64,000 nt of DNA from assembly GCA_025403435.1 (NCBI GenBank), contig CM046350.1, positions 25,855,661 through 25,919,660 on the forward strand. Reading direction: 5' to 3'. The number at the start of each line of letters is the position of its first letter. Positions within the stretch are counted from its first letter, which is position 1. The notes under the pieces were generated by a model. The model did not search any database, had not been told where the DNA came from, and saw only the letters and a list, made by a program, of their open reading frames with translations. The DNA is from Artocarpus heterophyllus. Taxonomy: Eukaryota > Streptophyta > Magnoliopsida > Rosales > Moraceae. A program made the translations under genes and the position numbers. Shown piece after piece: positions 12,144-24,252 of this stretch.

Positions 12144-15100
12144 ATGCAGTTGTTCGTTGAGGGCCAGAGAGCATTCATGGCGAAGCGTCTTCTTCCTTTG
12201 AGGGTTATCATGCGATCAATGACCCAAAGGGCCTCATTTTCTTCTTCTTTCATGAAATGGGAAGGTGGGATTTCCATGGTTCAGGGGGCTTCCAGAGGAA
12301 TTGGCCTCGAATTCGTAAGCCTCTTTTCTTCATTTCCCTTCTCCTATTCACTTCATTCCAACCATTTCTTAGTATTTATAATCAATTAAGAAAGAACGAA
12401 AGAAAGAAGAAAGAAAGAAAGAAAACAAGGATTCAGTTTTAGTAATTTGGCATAAAAATTCCCAAACTGTGATGTTCTTTCGGTGTAGAGGCCGGTCTTT
12501 GGATATCTCATGGACCTCATTTCGTTTTTCTATTGCCCATGAAGACAATTCTATCCATCGGAGTTGTCACGAAGCTAAAGAACGAAGTAGATATATTGGG
12601 CATTATCCATTTGGACAATTTGTGGGTTGATCACAAGTTTTTTGGGTATTATATTTTTCGCAAGGGAAAGACAAGGTTGAATACCGAATAAGATTTCTTT
12701 TTTCAACATGTTTCTTTCTTTTAGAAAATGGGTTTTGCAAGACTTAATTATATTTGCACCTTTATGTGTGCTTATTGACCCTAGAGTTTGTTGGGTTCTG
12801 GGTATTCTCTCATACATTGGATAAAGTTAATCTAATTATAGTTAGACTTGTGCTCATGTGTCTGATGTAAATTTTGGCGGCCATGTTTTTTGTTTGTAGT
12901 AGTTATTCTAAATTCTATCTGTTCACCTTAAGTAATGCACTAACTAGCTACATTTCAGCAGTACCAGTACTGCTACTCTATTCACTGGATTTAACAGACC
13001 TTAATACGAAGACCAAAAAAAGGAAAGCCTGGAGAGTGTGTGGGATTAAACATCTGATTTCATTAAAAAAAAGATTAAAAAATTAAAAAATTCCCTGTTT
13101 TTCCCCTTGTTTTGGTTCTGGCTTGATGTTCTCTTTTATTTGATCTATACATTTTATGTATGTTATTGTTTCATATAGGTTAAACAGCTGCTTGAGAATA
13201 ATAAGAAAGGCCATGTTGTTGCTACTTGCCGAAATCCTAGCGGAGCAACAGGGCTTCATGATCTGAAAAATAAGTTTGGCGAACGCCTTAGCATATTGCC
13301 ATTGGATGTGACAGTTGAAAGCACCATCGAGGTTCGATCACTGCCTGCCGAACAATCTTATCTGTTCATTCCCAAAACTGAAGAGAACAAACCTGTCTTA
13401 ATTTTAGGCATACAATTGGTCTTGTTTCTCTATGGAAATTCTAGTTTTTCTTGAAAATGATGCATTTTCCGATTGTTGTTATCTTTGTAGGAAGAAATAA
13501 GGATAAGTTTCTATATTTTATTGTTCATGCAACTTTCAGGAATCTGCAAAGTCTATTAGAGAAAACTATGGCTCTTTAAACCTTCTTGTAAATGCATCTG
13601 GAATTCTGTCAATAACTGATGCACTGCAACCAGGTAGAAATTTCATATCATCACTTAACCTGGAACCTTAGACTACAGAGTGGCTAATTTTCCTTTTTTA
13701 TTAGATGAAGCTATGTGTTTCACTAACAGTAGGAAAGTCACTTTTGGTCTTTAATTTCCAGTACAGAAACAACGCTGACCAAGGTACAGAAGTCATCGTT
13801 GATGCTTACTTATGAGGTTAACGCTGTGGGTCCTATTTTGGTGATCAAGGTATTGCTTACTTAAATTTCGTCTTAAACATCATGCTGTTATGATGAACGA
13901 TATGACCACAGAATACTCACTCCTCCATCCTTTGTGTAATTTATTCTCTTTCCCTTTTTCTTCTTCTTCATTTGAACTGGCATTCAAAATGAGATTCTTT
14001 TGAGTGCCAAAATCAACCAAGTCTTTGTCAACCAAAATGTGGACACAGGCTCAGATAAGACAGACTCAAGTTATAGCATGAAGTAGTGCGCAAAAAGTGA
14101 AATATCTTATGCTAATCTATTGGGGTTACTTGTTATGACCCCCTCAAGAATTATTTTACTCGGTGACTCTCAAGAATTATTGGCTTTGAGTTACCAATAA
14201 CATATTTTCAGTACCAATGATAAATATGTCATTAAAGACCATTTTGATACTACCGTAAAGCTCTTATTTTAAATAGGATTTAATATTATTCCTAGCTATT
14301 ATACTTTTTGAATTCAGACCAAAATCAGAACTACAATGTTGTCTCTTTTTTCCTATATATTGACTCAATCTCGGTCTGTCATTTCTGTAAGCAGCATATG
14401 TGGCCCCTTCTAAAAATTGGAGGAGGTTCAGGGACTGAACGAGATGTTGCAGTTGTGGCCAATATAAGTGCTAGGGTGGGATCCATTGGGGATAACCGGC
14501 TAGGGGGTTGGCATTCTTATCGATCTTCAAAATCGGCACTTAATCAGTGTAATCTTTCTGCATTTTGAAGTCTCCACATAGCATTGATTCTCTTAAGCGT
14601 TATAGTTTGCTTGTTTAATTCAACCAACATTTATAGTAGTGAATGTGATGTAGGAGGTATTAGCTTTGTTAGTTGTTTTTATATTTTAGCTTTATGTTGT
14701 TATTAGTTTATCGTTATTTGTTTAATTAGTCGTCTGTTATAGTTAGTACTTGTTATTGTTTTGTTAGAAGGCTATAAATACCCTCATACGCTAATTGTGA
14801 TAAACTAGAATTTGTTTATTGAATGCAAACTTTTGAGTGTTTTCTCTCCATTTTGGAGGTTTTCCCCATTGAGAGGCTTCTCTTGGGTACGTTTTGGAAT
14901 CCTCCATCCGGGTTCGGCCATTAAAACACTATCTTTCCAATTCTGCTGCGTCAGAATGTGTTCCTTATCTACTTTCCAAAAGCATCAAGAACATACCACA
15001 TGCACTGGCCTTGCACTAATGAAATTTGTTATCGCAGTTTTTGTTGGTTGATATTAAGGCTTACTCACTAATTCTTAGATGGCCTGAAGAAATGTAATGC

Positions 15101-15805
15101 AAATACCATACAGAATTCATGATTTTTTACAAATATGAATTTTCAATAACCTTGAAAGAAAAATAATTACGTTGCAAAACAAAATGTTCAAATGAGAGCA
15201 GCCTTTTTTGCATACTTTTGTTTCATGTCATGTTATGTATGTATCTCAACATAGTAGACTTACATTTGTAATGGCTTGTCCAATATGGTTCATACAACTT
15301 TTCTTTATGTTTCAGATTTTGATGACTAAGAAGAGTCAATGATCCATCATCTGCAAGAGAAATACATAATCACAACACTCTAGTTAGAGTCAATGAGTTT
15401 GCTGTTTAACATATCTTAACGTCATTTCTGCTCTAGACATTTTTTTTGATCCTGCCTTACTGACGATTGTTTGATCCTTTTTTTGGTTAAATCAGCTATA
15501 GTAGGGTCTACTTGCGTAAATGTAAAAATTGTGTTTCGGTTTCATAATGTCATCATCTGGTTCTTGCAGTAACAAAAACCATATCAGTGGAGTTTGCAAG
15601 GAAGAAGGATCCGATAATATGCGTTTTATTGCATCCAGGCACTGTGGACACAGATCTGTCTAGGCCATTTCAGAGAAATGTTCCAGAAGGCAAGCTTTTC
15701 ACCAAAGAATACTCAGTGCAGAAGCTTTTACACATAATTGACGGTGTAAAAAGCAGCGACAATGGGAAGTTTTTCGCCTGGGATGGTCAGGAAATTCCTT
15801 GGTAA
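12144..15805 (+). CDS. Short-chain dehydrogenase/reductase, C-factor-like (six exons)
   Basis: An NAD(P)-dependent oxidoreductase of the classical SDR fold; the substrate is unknown. Exons join in frame to give 296 residues: 12144-12314, 13179-13331, 13540-13633, 13767-13849, 14395-14548 and 15570-15805 (TAA). All introns are GT-AG. Visible motifs: cofactor-binding GASRGIG (48-54), LDVT (99-102), NASG (126-129, the usual NNAG), Asn158 in EVNAVG, Ser197, catalytic YRSSK (Tyr209, Lys213) and HPGTVDTDLS (240-249). The first ~40 residues are rich in Arg and Ser with no acidic cluster except Glu6, so an organelle transit peptide is possible; a second ATG at 12177 would also fit. Family members are usually near this length. 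The last intron holds a small solo LTR. The exons look intact, so the gene is probably functional. Confidence 0.92.
14641..14958 (+). mobile_element. Small solo LTR in SDR intron 5, target duplication GAATG
   Basis: The element is 14646-14953 (308 bp), starting TGATGTAGG and ending GCGTCA. It is flanked by the exact pentamer GAATG (14641-14645, 14954-14958). It contains a TATA-like GGCTATAAATACC at 14770 and a pyrimidine-rich leader-like stretch. Size fits a TRIM or a short-LTR copia family. It sits in the sense orientation and does not touch the splice sites. Confidence 0.65.
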
Positions 15806-16218
15806 TAAATCAGGTTCTTCTTAAGTTGAAATTCTATCGAGTGTCAATTGTCAAAGAGGCGACTGATTGAGCTTCTAAATTGTTTATTGTTAAATTTGAA
15901 CCAATTGAAAAAGCATGTATATCCATTGCTTTCAAACTATATTTGCTTGGAGAATAAGGAGAATTCTTTGGGAAGATACGAAAAAATAGCCTACCCCTAG
16001 GACAGTTTTTAACCAATATTCATCAAACTCCGTTAAACAATCATACTTTTCTAAATCCAACATGATAATGATGTAATCAGTTAAATATTGTGTGCTTCCC
16101 AAATGATTGTACGATTGTAATCATTATTGATTGTATGATGAGTGCAAACACCTACACGTTTGTTTGTACCTGACAACGGTCTAGTTGTCTTACATGTTAT
16201 GTTAGTGCTAACTCTTTT
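15806..16218. other. 3' flank of the SDR gene
   Basis: Contains the presumed 3' untranslated region. AT-rich, no other gene seen. Confidence 0.5.
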
Positions 16219-16357
16219 AGGAGGTGTTTGGCAGTGGTGGGAACCACTCAGTTTTCATCACAATCTCAGTTATGAACAGTGAAAACTCTCACATGCTACA
16301 GTAACATTCTCACATGCTACAGTAAAAGTAGTTCCCACCACCCTTTCAAACACCCTA
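16219..16357. mobile_element. MITE with terminal inverted repeats
   Basis: The left arm GGAGGTGTTTGGCAGTGG continues to TGGGAAC (16220-16244). It pairs with the right arm at 16331-16356 (GTTCCCACCACCC...CAAACACCCT). The body is about 140 bp and includes a tandem duplication of CTCACATGCTACAGTAA (16288 and 16310). A clean target duplication was not found. Confidence 0.6.
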
Positions 16358-16633
16358 TTATTTTCCCCCCTTTCCGGTCCTTAAAAAAGGAATCTTCTCT
16401 CTTAAGATCAGTCCTTTCAGGGGTTGATTCTTTCTTTCTTTCCAACGAATTTGATACAATTTTTGTGAAGGTTTGCTGCATTATTCAACTGTGGACAAAT
16501 TCTGTCATAGTCCCATTGCTGTTTTAGGGAAATCATAAGAGTAATTGTGGTCGCATCGTGGGCATAAGAATCTGTTTTGTACGATTACACCAAAAAAAAA
16601 AGTGCAAAACAAAAATACCTTGTCAAGTAGTTA

Positions 16634-16818
16634 TATATGGTAACCCAAAGGAGTAACTTAAGTGGCTTAGGACCTCACCTTAAAAGTGAAAGGTCTTGGT
16701 TTCGATACCTCTTGGGGACACAGCTTAGTTTGTACTGATGTGTTTGGATAAGAGGGTTTACGTGCGTCCTTAGGGATCAGTTAGGTGCTCCCGTATCTAA
16801 GTTATCCAAAAAAAAATG
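16634..16818 (+). mobile_element. tRNA-derived SINE
   Basis: It starts with a tRNA-like head: a box-A-like TAACTTAAGTGGCTTAGGA near 16652 and a box-B-like GGTTTCGATACC near 16698. It ends with ...AAGTTATCC and an A9 tail (about 16809-16817). The pairing of pol III boxes with a poly(A) tail is the plant SINE pattern. The flanking duplication is unclear. Confidence 0.6.
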
Positions 16819-17903
16819 TGATTTTAATATGGTATGACCATTGACAATTGTATTCTAACCCAATCATGCTGAACTTGTCATATTGAACAAAATTAAAGCT
16901 AACTGAAGTGCAACCTAATTAACATAAAAAATGGTCTAAACTTCTATTATACAACTCATGTATTAACTGGGTTCAACAAAATAGTATCAATTCATGTATT
17001 AACTGAGTTCAACTAAATGGTATTATCTTAACGCTCCCCGCAAGCTGGTTCAAAAATATTTCTCACTTCCAACGTGCAACTCAAAGATCTAATTTCGAGA
17101 GCACATTGCCTATTAGATCTTTTGCAAATTAAAGGTTTTCCTTCTCAGTGTAATTTACGTGCCTTTTAAGGTTTTGATACAGGTCTGTTTGGTCTATACT
17201 TTTTAACTAGAGCAAAAAAACTTGTCCAAGTCTTTTTATACCACTGATCATCACGTCACCAACGTCATTAACTGTAAAATTAGCTAAATTGGACATTTAT
17301 CGATAATATAGTTGTGTCAGTACATTTTGTAACTTTAAAAGCGCACGTGTTACCCCCCTAGCCTATAATACTTTTTCTTTTTCTTGTTTACTTTCTTAAC
17401 TTAAAAAGTGCCTTTTTTTTTTTTGGATGAAATAACACGTGCAACACACATGTGAAAGAAGAATTTATCAATTTCTGTAAACTCTTAACTAATCCAATTG
17501 AATAAGAATCAATTCTCTACCGTTTACACTGTTTTCTTGCTTCTAAGCAACTACACCAAGGAGAAAATATATATGAGATTTTGCCCCAACTTATTTATTT
17601 GTAACAAGGGTGTTCATTAACACTAACCATCGTGTCTAATTTTAAATTAAACAACAACTTGACAATTCTGTCTAAAAAATATGTTTTAAAATTGGAGGAG
17701 AATTGTGGGAAAGTAGCGCAAATCAGGATCCGTAACAGTTGATTTTAAAGTTTGGAGGCATGTTAACTCAAATAAAGAAAATTTGTGAAATTTATGTCCT
17801 TTTATTTTTAAGCCAACTTCCGAAGGAATACGCAATAGAGACGATACGAGGATTAACCCTTGCACGTGAGGCCAGAGAGACCATTTAGCAAAGCAAGATT
17901 ATG
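16819..17903. other. Intergenic, AT-rich
   Basis: No gene found. It contains a 10-bp perfect inverted repeat around CACGTG (17343-17352 and 17433-17442), perhaps the ends of a tiny MITE. Confidence 0.4.
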
Positions 17904-18282
17904 GGCGGGACATTTGGATAAATGACTCAAAGAAGAAGTATATATGGATAAATAGACCCAAAAATCTTAAAATTGGCTAAATGGCCTAGAAGCCATGTCA
18001 TCAAAAAAACACTTAAAACAAAATACCAAGTTGGAAAGCCACCTCAGCAACCCAAATTGAAGGGAAAAAAAAAAAGAACATGAATCCCTCGAACGGGATT
18101 TATCCAGGTCCAAATCCCCCATAACCTAAAGCCCCAATTTGGAATTCCCCTTATTCTCCTTCCACCCGTCTCCAAGGGTCAAAGCTTAGGTTTTCTTCTT
18201 CAATTCACGATTGAGGCCCCTGAGAAGAGCAATCATTCTTCTTTATTCCGTCCTCTTATTCTTCATCTTCTTGTTTTCTCCG

Positions 18283-18620
18283 TCTTCTTCTTCTTCTTCT
18301 TCTCTTCAGTCCAAAATCCAAAGACAAGGACATGGGTTAAATCCATAGCAGCTCATCTCCATTGATATACACGAGGTATTTTTTTTTAATTTTCTTGATA
18401 TACTCGAAATATCAATTAATTAGAGAATGTTTTATGAATTTCTTTGGTTCTGATTTTTTTGTTTCTGATTTTTTTTTTGTTTCGTTTCTTTATAGCCTAT
18501 CTTCTTCTTCTTCTTCTTCTTCTTCTTCAGTCCCAAATCCAAACACATGAGTTAAATCTATAGCAGCTCATCTCCATTGAACACCAGGTATTTTTTTTTA
18601 ATTTCATTGATTTACTCACA
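18283..18620 (+). repeat. Duplicated 5' leader exon of the MULE gene
   Basis: Two copies of a leader segment occur: (TTC)n, then ...CAGTCC-AAATCCAAA, then TAGCAGCTCATCTCCATTG. Each ends in a splice-donor-like (G/C)AG/GTATTTTTTTT, at 18375/18376 and 18587/18588. Copy 1 spans about 18290-18390 and copy 2 about 18500-18605. The nearest good acceptor before the coding start is TTTTGCAG ending at 20148, so a 5'-UTR intron of about 1.5 kb is likely. Confidence 0.55.
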
Positions 18621-20160
18621 TTTGTTATTGAGTTCTTTTGTTGAGACGACAAAGAAACTACCTGCAGATTAAAAAAAGCATCTTTTGAAATGTTTGGAAA
18701 TAGCTTGATTGGCCATTTGTGGCCTCTGCAATGTATGCACCATTGATTTTTGATATATTTGGTCTTAGCTTCCGCACAACAATATACAAATTGTAGTTGT
18801 CTTACATATTGAATGTCAAATTAAGATCTTGCTGAATAAATTATGGTAATTTTTTTTTCCTGACAACCTTGCTAATTATTTAATAGGATCCCCTGAATTT
18901 TTTGTTTATGATTTTTTCATTTCTGAATTTTTATAGCCTTTTGTTTAGAGAATGTTTTGTGTTGCAAGCAGAATGTTATCCAGCAGCAAATGCTTTTAGT
19001 TATTGTATTAATTGCTAGTTTGAATCGTCCATAGTATAAAGCTCTCAGTAACTATAGTGTAAAGCTCTCACATATTATAATATTTTGAACCAAAAATAGT
19101 TCAAACCAATGGTTTGAGCTCTTCTTTGCAAACACTATATTACCCAAAACAAAAATAAGCACAAGAGTTAGATAGTTAATTTTCTGGACCAAATTAAACA
19201 ATCATTTGTTAGAAAGTGAAAATAAGCCATGATTTGCATTTCCCTTTTGACTGTCTATTTTACTTCTTGTTGCATTTCATATATATTGATGTTCAAATAA
19301 TCAAGCCATTTCACTCCCTTGATTGTTCTAAGCAAATACTGCCATTGCTTTTTGTTGGTGTCGGTGAAAGTAACATAAACACACCAATGAGTTTTCTCTA
19401 ATTTATTAATTCAAACAATTGAAGTGATTTAATAAAAACGATCAATTTATGGAGTGGACAAAAAAAATTCCAAGCTTACTTAGTAACCCGTCATTGGAAG
19501 GGCTGTAGAAGACCAAACCTTAAGCTTTGTCGTTGAAGAATGCTATATGTAAGCACAACTCGGTAGTTACCACTAGTACTAGAATCTACAAAGAAATACA
19601 ATTCAATATTTCTACTCAATAAGAAAGGTTTGAAGAACTAATGAAATGGAGGGTTTAATTAATTCAATGAAGTCCAAAGAATTGGAGAGAGTTGTAAATA
19701 GCTAACTTTTTCCCACAAAAAAAGAAAACAAACTCTCCCTGTAACTATAGTAAAAAGTGTTTGCAGTATATCACAAGTTTATAGGATCTAAGCAGCCAAC
19801 AAAATAATATATAAAATTGGTTATGGAATCTAGCATGCTTATTTGCTGATATCCAGTAGTGCAAAAGGATCTTAATTTAGTAGATTGTAATTAGTTACTT
19901 TGGCATGATCTCACTTTTTTACAGAGGATATTTTTGTAAATTTTCTATTTTTACTTTCTTGGGTTGTTACCATAAATGAGTTAAGTGTCTTCAATGACTA
20001 GATTTTATGAGAATGCCAACATCTTTGTTATATAATCTGAAAGATGCTTCGTAATTCTTGATTTGCATTTAAATCTCGTTCGGTTACTGTCTTGTTCCTT
20101 TCATCATAGTTGTGGATCATTATTTAATAATTTTTTTTGGTTTTGCAGTTCGGTAACTAA

Positions 20161-22434
20161 ATGGCTCCGTTGCTAATTTATTTTGATGTTGGAGGACATT
20201 GGAATGAGCAGAAAACTTGTTGGGTATGATGTGAGGCGCAAAGTGAAATGAGAGGAGCTATGTTAGAAGAAGAGAGTCCTAATTTGAGTATGTTAATTAA
20301 CAAGATTTGTACAAAAGCTGGAATTGAGCGTGGAAATAAGTCATTGAAGATAACTTACCTGCTGCCAAAACAGTCTGATAAGATGAAGCCGATTAGAATT
20401 TCTGATGATGAGGACCTGTTAGTTTTTATGGGGTTACTTAAGTTATGTGGTAGCGCAGTACCTCTACATGTTTAGGTGGAAGAACAAGAAGATATGAATT
20501 CTGTTGAAAGGGATATTGTACTTCGAGAGGAGATTGGCTCGGCTCCTACTAATGAAGTTGAAATTCAGAGAAATCCGCCAGATGATGAATTTTTTGTTGA
20601 TGCTGCTTTAGACGATAATGCCTTAGCTCCTATTGACATGGGTCCACTGCCTCCTCCACAACCACTCATGATTTTAAATGAAAGAGAAGTCGGATCATCC
20701 TTAGCTTTGAATAGTTTTACATTCAATAATGGGTCTAATTTACAAGTTGGTGACCACTTTAGAAGCAAGAGAGAGTTAAGGACAAAACTTCATGTTATAG
20801 CTTTACAAGGAAGGTTTGAGTTCATAACAAAAAAATCGAACAAAAATTGACTCATAGTGGATCCAAATTGTAAGTGGCGTGTTCAGGCATGTAAGTTGTC
20901 ATTTTCAAACATGTTTATTATTCATAAGTATTGCGGAATTCACTCTTGTTTGCTAGAAAAGCATTCATCAAAGCACAGGCAAGCATCATACTCTGTTATT
21001 GAGGAGTGCATTAAAAGTCAATTTGTAGGTGTACCACAGGGTCCACGGCCTAAGTCAATACGGAATTATGTTCGTAGCGAATTTGGAATAGATTTTAGTT
21101 ACTACAAAGGTTGGATGGCTCGTCAGCATGCAATTAACCTCATAAGGGGTACGGCTGAAGAAAGTTTTTCCATCCTTCCTTCGTACTGTCATATGCTCAA
21201 GTCTGTAAACCACGACACTGTTTCCCACATTAAGGTTGACGATTCAAATAGGTTTAAATATATTTTTGTGGTACATGGACCCTGGATACGAGGATTTGTT
21301 TGCATGAGGAAAGTAATAGTTGTCGATGGAATGTTTCTGAAGGGAAAATTCAGAGGCATGCTAGTTGTGGCCACAGCTCAAGACAGTGAATGTTGTTGTT
21401 ATCCCATCGCTTGGGGGATTGTGGACAAAGAAGATGATGCATCTTGGACATGGTTCTTTTCAAAGTTGAAGGAAGTTGTGAAAGATTGCGAAGATTTAGT
21501 TTTCATATCTGATCGGCATCGAAGTATTAAGAAGGCTATTGAGACAGTTTATGAGTCAGTACGGCATGGCTGTTGCACATTTTATGTGGCGCTAAACATC
21601 AAGGCTACCTTCCATTCTAGTGGTGTTCTACTGTTGTTCATTAAAGCTGCTAATGCTTATCGAATTGATGAGTTCGATATGTTTTTCAGGAATCTTTGTT
21701 CTGATTATCCACGCGTTGGGAGATACCTGCAAGAGCATGTTGGCTTTGAGAGCTGGTCTCGTGCTCATTTTAAAGGAAATAGATACGATATTATGACCTC
21801 AAACCTTGCTGAATCATTAAATGGAATGCTCAAAGATGTCAGAGATTACCCAGTTGTTGCCTTGTTAGATTATGTGTTGGGAAAAATGTCTATGTGGTTT
21901 AACGAAAGGCGAACCAAAGCTGTTGTTAATACCTCAATTTTGACACCTACGAATGAGAAAATACTCCATGACAGGTATGACAGAGCTGGATTTTTATTAG
22001 TGAATAAGCTCAATATTGATGAGTACTACGTTGTAGGTGGAGAGGTTCCTGCAACAGTGAACATTAGATTAAGAACTTGTACTTGTTGCGTGTTTGACGT
22101 AGATCAAATGCCATGTGAACATGCAATTGCAGCTTGCGGGAAGGCAGAAACATCCGTTTATTAATTATGCTCACATTATTACAAGATGGATACATTGGTT
22201 AATGCATATGCAGAGACACTTTATCCTGCACCAGATTCATCCCAATGGGAGATTCCCGATGATGTTAGGGAAATGCACATTTTACCACCTAATGTTAAGC
22301 GAAGACACGGTAGGACAAAATACAAAAGAATTCCAAGTACAGGCGAAAGCAACAAGCAGAGAAGAAACATGTGTGCTAGATGCGGACAATACGGGCATTA
22401 TCAAAAGACTTGTAGGAATGCACCAATTTCTTGA
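20161..22434 (+). pseudogene. MULE transposase pseudogene
   Basis: One reading frame of 758 codons runs from ATG 20161 to TGA 22432. It is interrupted by four in-frame stops: TGA 20227, TAG 20473, TGA 20848 and TAA 22162. Domains in order: a PB1-like N-terminus (starts MAPLLIYFDVGG), a MuDR DNA-binding region (DPNCKWRVQA, just after 20857), a DDE core, a SWIM zinc finger (22078-22122, CTC...PCEH) and a C-terminal CCHC zinc knuckle (CARCGQYGHYQKTC, from 22372). The acidic triad survives: Asp at 21325 (VVDGMFLKG), Asp at 21511 (ISDRH) and Glu at 21811 (NLAESLN). All four stops are one C-to-T step from a sense codon. It would have excised and reinserted MULEs; it cannot now make the whole protein. 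Confidence 0.9.
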
Positions 22435-22440
22435 TTTTGT

Positions 22441-23960
22441 TTGTTGCTAAGAGATAATGACTTTTTATGTTTTCGATGAAGTTATTGTTAATTGTTCCGT
22501 TTAATGGCTCAATGGACAAAGAAAGAATCATATGCTACTTTAGGCATGCAAAGATGTTGATATGTTAATGCGTCAAATGCATACAAAGATAAGATTTGAC
22601 AATTACGCAAGCAAATAAATATATTTTAGTGATTGAATTTGTCAGCTTCCACATAATTGCCTCGTTTAAACCATCTAATTGTTGATTTTTCTTTTTCTTT
22701 TCCTTTTTTTAAATGTATGTCTAAGTTTTATGATCCTCAATAAACGAAATTATATGTATATTTTTTTTTGAACTCAAATAATTAGAGTTGTCCCTCCGTT
22801 TGAGAACAACATGAGAATTTTGATTTGTAGGCAAAAAATCACCAAAGAATTTTGGCGGCTAAAGTAACATAGACAGGAATTAGAGAAAACAAAATACAAA
22901 GGAAATTATGACACACTATCAAGCTATACCAATTAAAAGCAAAGGAAATTATATAAAAAGAGCCTCAATTTTTTGTGTTTTAAAAGACCCACAACATTTA
23001 GATATCATTATATATAGTGTCTATATATATAGAATAGATGTGTTCACAAATTTACATTAGAGTAGAGGTAGCCTCTGGTATTTTAAAACCAATATCTACT
23101 TTACCCTAAGAAGAAAAATCAATTAAATCCAGTGCACAATACTACAGTTAAAAACCATAGACTAAGAGACATGAATATGTGTAAGTCATATGCTTTTGGA
23201 TCCCATATAAATTGCAATCAAATAGTCCATATCTATAAGCTACCAAATTAATATATGCAGGAAACAAAATTTAAATTTCAACCAACTATAGTAGTTGAAC
23301 TAAAATTTGATGCCTTCTGGTTCTTGCATAGAGATATCCCTAACATGAATATACCCTCTAGTTTTCCAACCAAAACAGATACAACCATCATTTTTCCAAT
23401 ACAAATTGCTGTCGTTGGAGTAAGTAACATACACTTTGATAACTCAACTCACATTTAACTATTCCCTCCAGTAACTACTTTAAAATTTCACATTGATGTC
23501 TTTGGAGTATTGACTATTGAGGCGGGCATAAGCATTACTATGTCATTAATCATACCTTATTAGCAAATAAATGTCATCAATCACACCCCCATCATTCTCC
23601 GACCACATTTTCTTTCAATTATCTTTTTCCCTTTTTCTTTTCCTTGATAATTATATATTTTTCCTTTACTTTGTTTAATTTTGTTTATCGAATGTAGAAA
23701 TTTACACAGAATGTAAAAAATAAAATTAAACCTCTTCCAACTTACACAACGAAAAAATTTACACAAAATTCCAAAATTAAACATATGATGCTTTTGCAGA
23801 GTACAAGGTTCAAATCCAAAATCCCATCAAAATTCCAATCCTTAAAACTGACCTAGCATTCTTTCTATGGCTTTTTAACTATCAAGTTACTCCATAAATC
23901 ACGATTCACAACCAATAGCAGACAAAGGAAACCAACCAAACATATTATACTGACCTTGTA
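22441..23960. other. Non-coding 3' part of the MULE
   Basis: AT-rich, no gene seen. Short open frames here lack recognisable features. Confidence 0.45.
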
Positions 23961-23970
23961 GCAGCGTTGA

Positions 23971-24252
23971 TTGACAAATGGCGAACAGACAGAGACGTCG
24001 GTCCACCACGGACAACGACGACAATGGTGGACGACAGTCGCAGATTGGCCGGAGAATTAGAGGAGAGGGTTGGGGGGTTTCTTGGCAGAGGAAAGGGACC
24101 GTGGTTGGACTGACAAATGGTGAACAGACGGATGACGTTGGGCGCACTACGGACAACGGCGATGACGGTGGACCACAGCCGCAGATTGGCCGGAGAAGGA
24201 GGGGAGAGGACTGGGGGGTTTTTGGCAGAGAAGAGGGAGGGTGGTTCGAAAT
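23971..24252. repeat. GC-richer tandem duplication, two ~140-bp units
   Basis: Unit 1 starts near 23973 (GACAAATGGCGAACAGAC) and unit 2 near 24112 (GACAAATGGTGAACAGAC). The shared block CGCAGATTGGCCGGAGAA lies at 24040 and 24181, so the offset is 139-141 bp. Open frames on both strands across this block follow from its base composition and show no known domain. Confidence 0.7.

Noticed and set aside
12144..12389. Single-exon reading of the SDR first open frame
   Set aside because: Extends past a good GT donor at 12315 into intron text; the six-exon model gives a complete SDR protein.
17895..17903. Nine-base target duplication for the MULE
   Set aside because: AAGATTATG on the left does not match GTGGGGGAG on the right of the proposed ends.
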